Of a stretch of DNA of 64,000 nucleotides, positions 61,776 through 64,000 are shown in pieces; positions within the stretch are counted from its first letter, which is position 1, and every line of letters begins with the position of its first letter. The position numbers and the translations under genes were made by a program. The notes under the pieces are model-generated. The model was not told the DNA's origin. It searched no databases and worked only from the letters and a program-made list of their open reading frames with translations. Source of the stretch: Tyto alba (lineage: Eukaryota > Chordata > Aves > Strigiformes > Tytonidae); assembly GCF_018691265.1 (NCBI RefSeq), contig NW_024881295.1, forward strand, positions 20,574,243 to 20,638,242. Reading direction: 5' to 3'.

Positions 61776-64000
61776 CTACAAGGTCACAAAACCAAAGACA
61801 AGTATGAGTTGGAAAACTTAGATAACAACATCTGTCATGTTTTTAAAACTGTTGTAGCACTCCCTCTCACACAGCACCCGTGTCGCTCCCTCTCCCATTC
61901 CATATGTTCATGCAGGCATGTGTGCAGGTGTGCTGCCAGGTCTTCTTGAAACACTACCTTTCACTTAGGCACGTTGCGTTTTTTTCTGACCACCTAACAA
62001 AGGCCATCTTGGCCTGGTTTGGCCAAGGTTTTGGGGTTTTTTTGTGGTTGGTTTTTTTTTGTTTGTTTGGGTTTTTTTTTGTTTTTTTTTTTTAAATCAT
62101 GACTTGCTAGCCGTAGAGGTACAAATTGCAGCTAAGGAGAAGGGTAGCCTAGCTGACTGTATGTGCCCAAGCCTCCTTGGGTTACTACCCTCACATCTCT
62201 TCTTTTGGCAGCCCTGCCCAGTTCCTAGACCCACGGCTGATGGAGTCAGTCAGGGATGACCAGCAGGCAACAGCAAAATACTTGTCTTCTGCCCAGCTAC
62301 TGCAGACTTAAGACATGTTACCAGCCCTGGTAGGTAGAAGTCCAGTACCTCCGAATTAGCCAGACTCCTGTACTGGAGTTGTGCTTAAATAAGAGCTACT
62401 GCCTATTTTGAGCTCAGGAGAGAAGCTTGGTGTAGCGACTTAATGTGGACCCAGCTATGCAAGAACCGCTTTACTCTGACAGCTAAGGTTGCCTGCAGCA
62501 AGGACATTCTGGATCAGTTCAGACTCTCATCAGGTTTGAAGTGCCAGCTGTTAACTAATGGCAGATTAGCAGGTCTCGGTGTATCTGTTTGTATTCCCAG
62601 GGATTTTTTCACTGGGAGCCCCTTTTCTACAAAGGGCTGAAAGCCTGCAGAACAGCTGGAACATCGTTATTGCTACAGGAATAGTCACTAGAGAAATAGG
62701 AGCTGCTGGTACTGTTTGTAGAGTGATGCCTATTGGCAGGAGATAAGTAAATAAGAGATAAGCAGTGGAGCATGAAGTGAACAAGAGAGTGGGCTAAGTG
62801 ATTTTTCTTCATCTTCCTGCATCCCTTACAGTGGCTCATATTGCACAGTGGTTTCCACAGAAACCGCTGCTGTGATTGCTGTAGTATATGGTATATGACC
62901 TTAAAAGGTGGTGGTAAAGAATTGGTCCTCACAGCCAGTAAGAAGCGGCCTATATGAAACAGAAGTCCTTCACAACCAATTGTATTTCATAAGGCAGTTA
63001 AATTTTACAGAATCTTAACATGCTCAGGGAAAGATACCTCCTAGTACACAATTTTATATCTAGGTTACATACTCGGTCTAAATCGGCCCTCAAGCCAAAT
63101 AATACTTTGCTAAGTCAGAAGTTATCTGAGGCTTTCTTCTAAGGAAGAGAATAATTGTGGTAGCCCCTGATCTTACCTGCTAGCAGATTTATTGTGCAGC
63201 TGTAGTTTTAACATGAAGACCGGTTTTTCTGCAATACCAGTCTCCTTGGCTAGAGGGTACTATTATTCTTCCAGTAAACCTAATGATTTCACAATTACAA
63301 TGAACAATTCTACCTACTTGCACAAGACAAGACACTTCCTTCAAGGTGCTGCTCAGGAAAACTGGGATTTTTACCTCACCTGAGTGCACATACGTAATTT
63401 GGGCTTGGCTTGCTTTCCAGAAACCTGCAAGATGAGCGGCTTCCCCCCAGATAAAACGGGGAAGGAAGAAGGCAGCTGTGGGACACAGGTCCCCACACCA
63501 GCTGCCCATCCCCGCCAGCACAGCTACACGAGACCTCACCCCCTGCCCGGTGCAGCCAGGCCACCACACACCACTGCTGGGGTTTGCCAGCAAAGCCCAG
63601 ACATCGGCAACGGCAAGAAAACTTGGGTTTGTGTTTGAAGACTGTGTTTGCTGTCCTGTAGTTAGACAAGCGGTGGTGGGGCCTTCCCTTAGACCCCAGG
63701 GGGCACACAGACACCCCCCAGCTGGATGCTTTCCTGCTAAAGCCGAGTACAGCACTTACTGCCTGGCTTCAGAAGTTTGCCATCGTGACTGCTGCAACTG
63801 AAACTGTCCTCAGTACTTATCAGAGCCCTCCAGCTCAGCCTGGCTTTGCAGCACAGGTCCATACATTATTTGCAATATAGAAGCCCTGTTACATTCACAT
63901 CTAAAGATGCTTAGTACACTGATTCACAGGAACAGCAATACACCTGCTTGTTCAAACCACAAAAGTACAGTCACCATTTCTGCTAACTCAATAATACAGT
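61776..64000. other. WEE2 upstream intron (no exon recognised)
   Basis: 2.2 kb upstream of the first visible WEE2 exon. It has a T/G-rich run (62031-62095). Several donor-like sites occur on the minus strand (for example after 63177 and 63380), but the sequences in front of them do not resemble the WEE2 N-terminus. The exon preceding 61775 must end in phase 0. Confidence 0.5.

Noticed and set aside
62190..62222. Tiny minus-strand exon candidate ending AAKRRD before a GTGAGG donor, superficially like the Lys-Arg residues that precede the WEE2 kinase
   Set aside because: It would be only about 30 bp with a poor acceptor and an in-frame stop just in front; the likeness covers three or four residues.
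63177..63755. 188-codon minus-strand frame and two donor-like sites (after 63177 and 63380) as possible WEE2 N-terminal exons
   Set aside because: The translations do not resemble any Wee1/WEE2 N-terminus, and the candidate ending at 63177 cannot join the next exon in phase 0 without a stop codon.

Overview
This window is vertebrate nuclear DNA, most likely from a bird. The genes are split by GT-AG introns, the only recognisable transposons are decayed pieces of the avian/reptilian LINE CR1, mammalian SINEs are absent, and there are CpG-island promoters and long simple-sequence tracts. Most of the open frames that can be read on either strand are chance or low-complexity translations. Three real genes can be supported, all on the minus strand.

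Right end, about 54.66-61.78 kb: WEE2, the oocyte-type Wee1-like kinase. Eight consecutive coding exons rebuild the whole kinase domain and C-terminus (366 residues and a stop codon). The regulatory N-terminal exons were not found and probably lie beyond base 64000. The WEE2 poly(A) signal (54678-54683) lies about 460 bp before the start codon of the next gene.

About 49.1-54.4 kb: SSBP1, the mitochondrial single-stranded DNA-binding protein. It is complete in six coding exons (149 residues), with a CpG-island promoter and a 3' UTR ending near 49.12 kb. The adjacent WEE2-SSBP1 order is the same as in mammals.

About 42.4-49.1 kb: intergenic DNA with no gene I can support. The TAS2R bitter-receptor genes that follow SSBP1 in mammals are not seen.

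About 41.0-42.45 kb: a strong CpG island holding the first coding exon of CREB3L2, an ER-membrane bZIP transcription factor. The exon encodes 36 residues and ends in a good splice donor. No later CREB3L2 exon was recognised to the left, so bases 1-41547 are best read as (part of) a very large first intron. That stretch contains CR1 remnants, a 560-bp compound GAAA/GACA microsatellite, homopolymer tracts and several small CpG-rich islets that may be regulatory.

The genes do not form a pathway: one is a meiotic kinase, one acts in mitochondrial DNA replication, and one is an ER-stress/secretory transcription factor. The main points of interest are the gene order (CREB3L2 directly downstream of SSBP1, unlike human), the tight WEE2-SSBP1 spacing, and the intronic CpG islets. 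I found no convincing undescribed biological system.
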